From Hanleya hanleyi (taxonomy: Eukaryota > Mollusca > Polyplacophora > Lepidopleurida > Hanleyidae): a stretch of DNA of 64,000 nucleotides. Both the position numbers and the translations under genes were made by a program. The notes under the pieces are model-generated. The model did no database searches. It was given only the letters and a program-made list of their open reading frames with translations, and was not told the DNA's origin. The DNA lies in the NCBI GenBank assembly GCA_036873755.1, contig JAVTVY010033681.1, forward strand, positions 1-64,000. The letters are read 5' to 3'. Of the stretch, positions 62,930-64,000 are shown piece by piece (the first letter of the stretch is position 1; each line of letters begins with the position of its first letter).

Positions 62930-64000
62930 CATTTCAAGCCAGTGGCGCCTCACTGCGCATGCGCAGGAATTGTGGAGTGGGTGTGCGCGAGAGTGTTGCG
63001 CGCAGGTATGAGATTTTGTGGCCGGTTTGTGGCGGTGTGCGCAGGAGTGCTGTGCGCAGGTATGACGTCACTTCCGGTCTGCGTGAATCGGGCGTGTGTA
63101 TTCCTCCGCCGTGATGCGGTCTGCCTCCGCGGACATAAATTAGTCCCAAATTCTCCGGCATTCTCCGGCAATCTTCAGGTGCGACAGGGGTCCCTAGTGT
63201 ACCGATTGGATCGAGTGAGGTGTCAAAGTGAAGCATTCGTGAAGAGACATCCAACGGGATGGGTGTCACGTGGAACTGACGTCATTCTGCGCATGCGCAG
63301 TAGACAAAGTGTATGGAAATAGACGTTTTGGGGTCTAGGTGGGCCACTATTGGTCCGATGGAGTCATATGAGGTATCAATGTGAAGCATTCGTGAAGGAG
63401 CATCCACCTGGACTAGTAAATCGTTCGTTGTCCACATTCTGCGCATGCGCAGACAGGGAATTGTGGGAAAAGGGTACGGAAATAGACGTTTTGGGGTCCA
63501 GGTAGGCCCCTAATGGTCTGATGGGGTCGAGTGAGGTATCAATGTGAAGCATTCGTGAGGGAGCATCCCACGGGATGGGTGTGACGTGGAACTGACGTCA
63601 TTCTGCGCATGCGCAAGCAGGAATTGGGGGAAAAGGGTATGGAAATAGACATTTTGGGGTCTAGGTGAGCCCCTAATGATCCTATGCTGTCGTATGAGGT
63701 CTTATTTTGAAGCTCTCCTGAGGGAGCATCCGCCTGGACTAGTGTGTTGTTCGTGTTCAACATTCTGCGCATGCACCGATAGGGAATTGTGCGAAAAGGG
63801 TATGGAAATAAACGTTTTGGGGTCTAGGTAGGCCCCTATTGGTCTGATGGGGTCGAGTGAGGTATCAATGTGAAGCATTCGTGAAGCATCATCCGACTGG
63901 GTGGATGTGACTTAAAACCGACGTCATTCTGCGCATGCGCAGTATACCAAGTATATGGAAATAGACATTTTGGCGCCGACATGGGTCACTATTGGTCCGA
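62930..64000. repeat. ~163-bp satellite with TGCGCATGCGCA, running off the window
   Basis: GCGCATGCGC or a close variant recurs at 63289, 63441, 63605, 63767 and 63931 (spacings 152, 164, 162 and 164). Each unit also has GTGAAGCATTCGTGA, GGGAATTGTGGGAAAAGGG and GACGTTTTGGGGTC. The part 62930-63190 is a related but less regular leader. The array continues beyond 64000. Confidence 0.85.

Overview
This is animal nuclear DNA, most likely from a mollusc and perhaps a gastropod. The evidence is AT-rich sequence, short spliced genes with GT-AG and GC-AG introns, TATA-driven promoters, AATAAA poly(A) signals, and a dispersed repeat resembling the SINE-like element common in gastropod DNA. The species call is inference. 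The sequence carries no bacterial features.

The window is dominated by a lineage-specific tandem cluster of twelve homeobox genes, here named A to L from left to right. Each gene encodes a protein of about 430 residues. The layout is a short N-terminal exon, a Tyr/Gln/Pro repeat domain, a Ser/Thr/Gly/Pro-rich linker, a PRD-class (paired-like) homeodomain with Gln50, and a conserved 45-residue tail ending in SYSYTCM or SYSYKCM. An intron splits every homeodomain exactly between residues 46 and 47, a position typical of PRD-class genes. I cannot assign the genes to a named family.

Three subfamilies are visible. Alpha genes (A, E, G, J; minus strand) have four exons and a GT donor in the homeobox. 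Beta genes (B, C, F, H, K; plus strand) have three exons because exons 2 and 3 are fused. Gamma genes (D, I, L; plus strand) have four exons. All eight beta and gamma genes use a GC donor in the homeobox. Ten copies look fully intact, D lacks the end of its homeodomain, and L is broken by a frameshift and a stop codon.

Layout: 1-2040 holds a spacer with one RecQ-like helicase exon and a MITE. Unit 1 (to about 24427) is A(-), B(+), C(+), D(+), with a 4.0-kb palindromic foldback-like element between C and D. Unit 2 (24428-33674) is spacer X, E(-), F(+). Unit 3 (33675-47364) is spacer X, G(-), H(+), I(+). Unit 4 (47365-61056) is spacer X, J(-), K(+), L(+). The region 61057-64000 is repeat-rich flank: a degenerate ~56-bp T-rich tandem repeat, then a ~163-bp satellite that runs off the window.

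Alpha and beta genes are divergently paired with about 2.5 kb between start codons. Every gene has a related proximal promoter block, and the upstream regions carry at least 13 copies of a compact module with GGATTA/TAATCC sites and a CACGTG box. The cluster therefore appears to be a co-regulated set still being reshaped by unequal crossing-over, gene conversion and transposon insertion.
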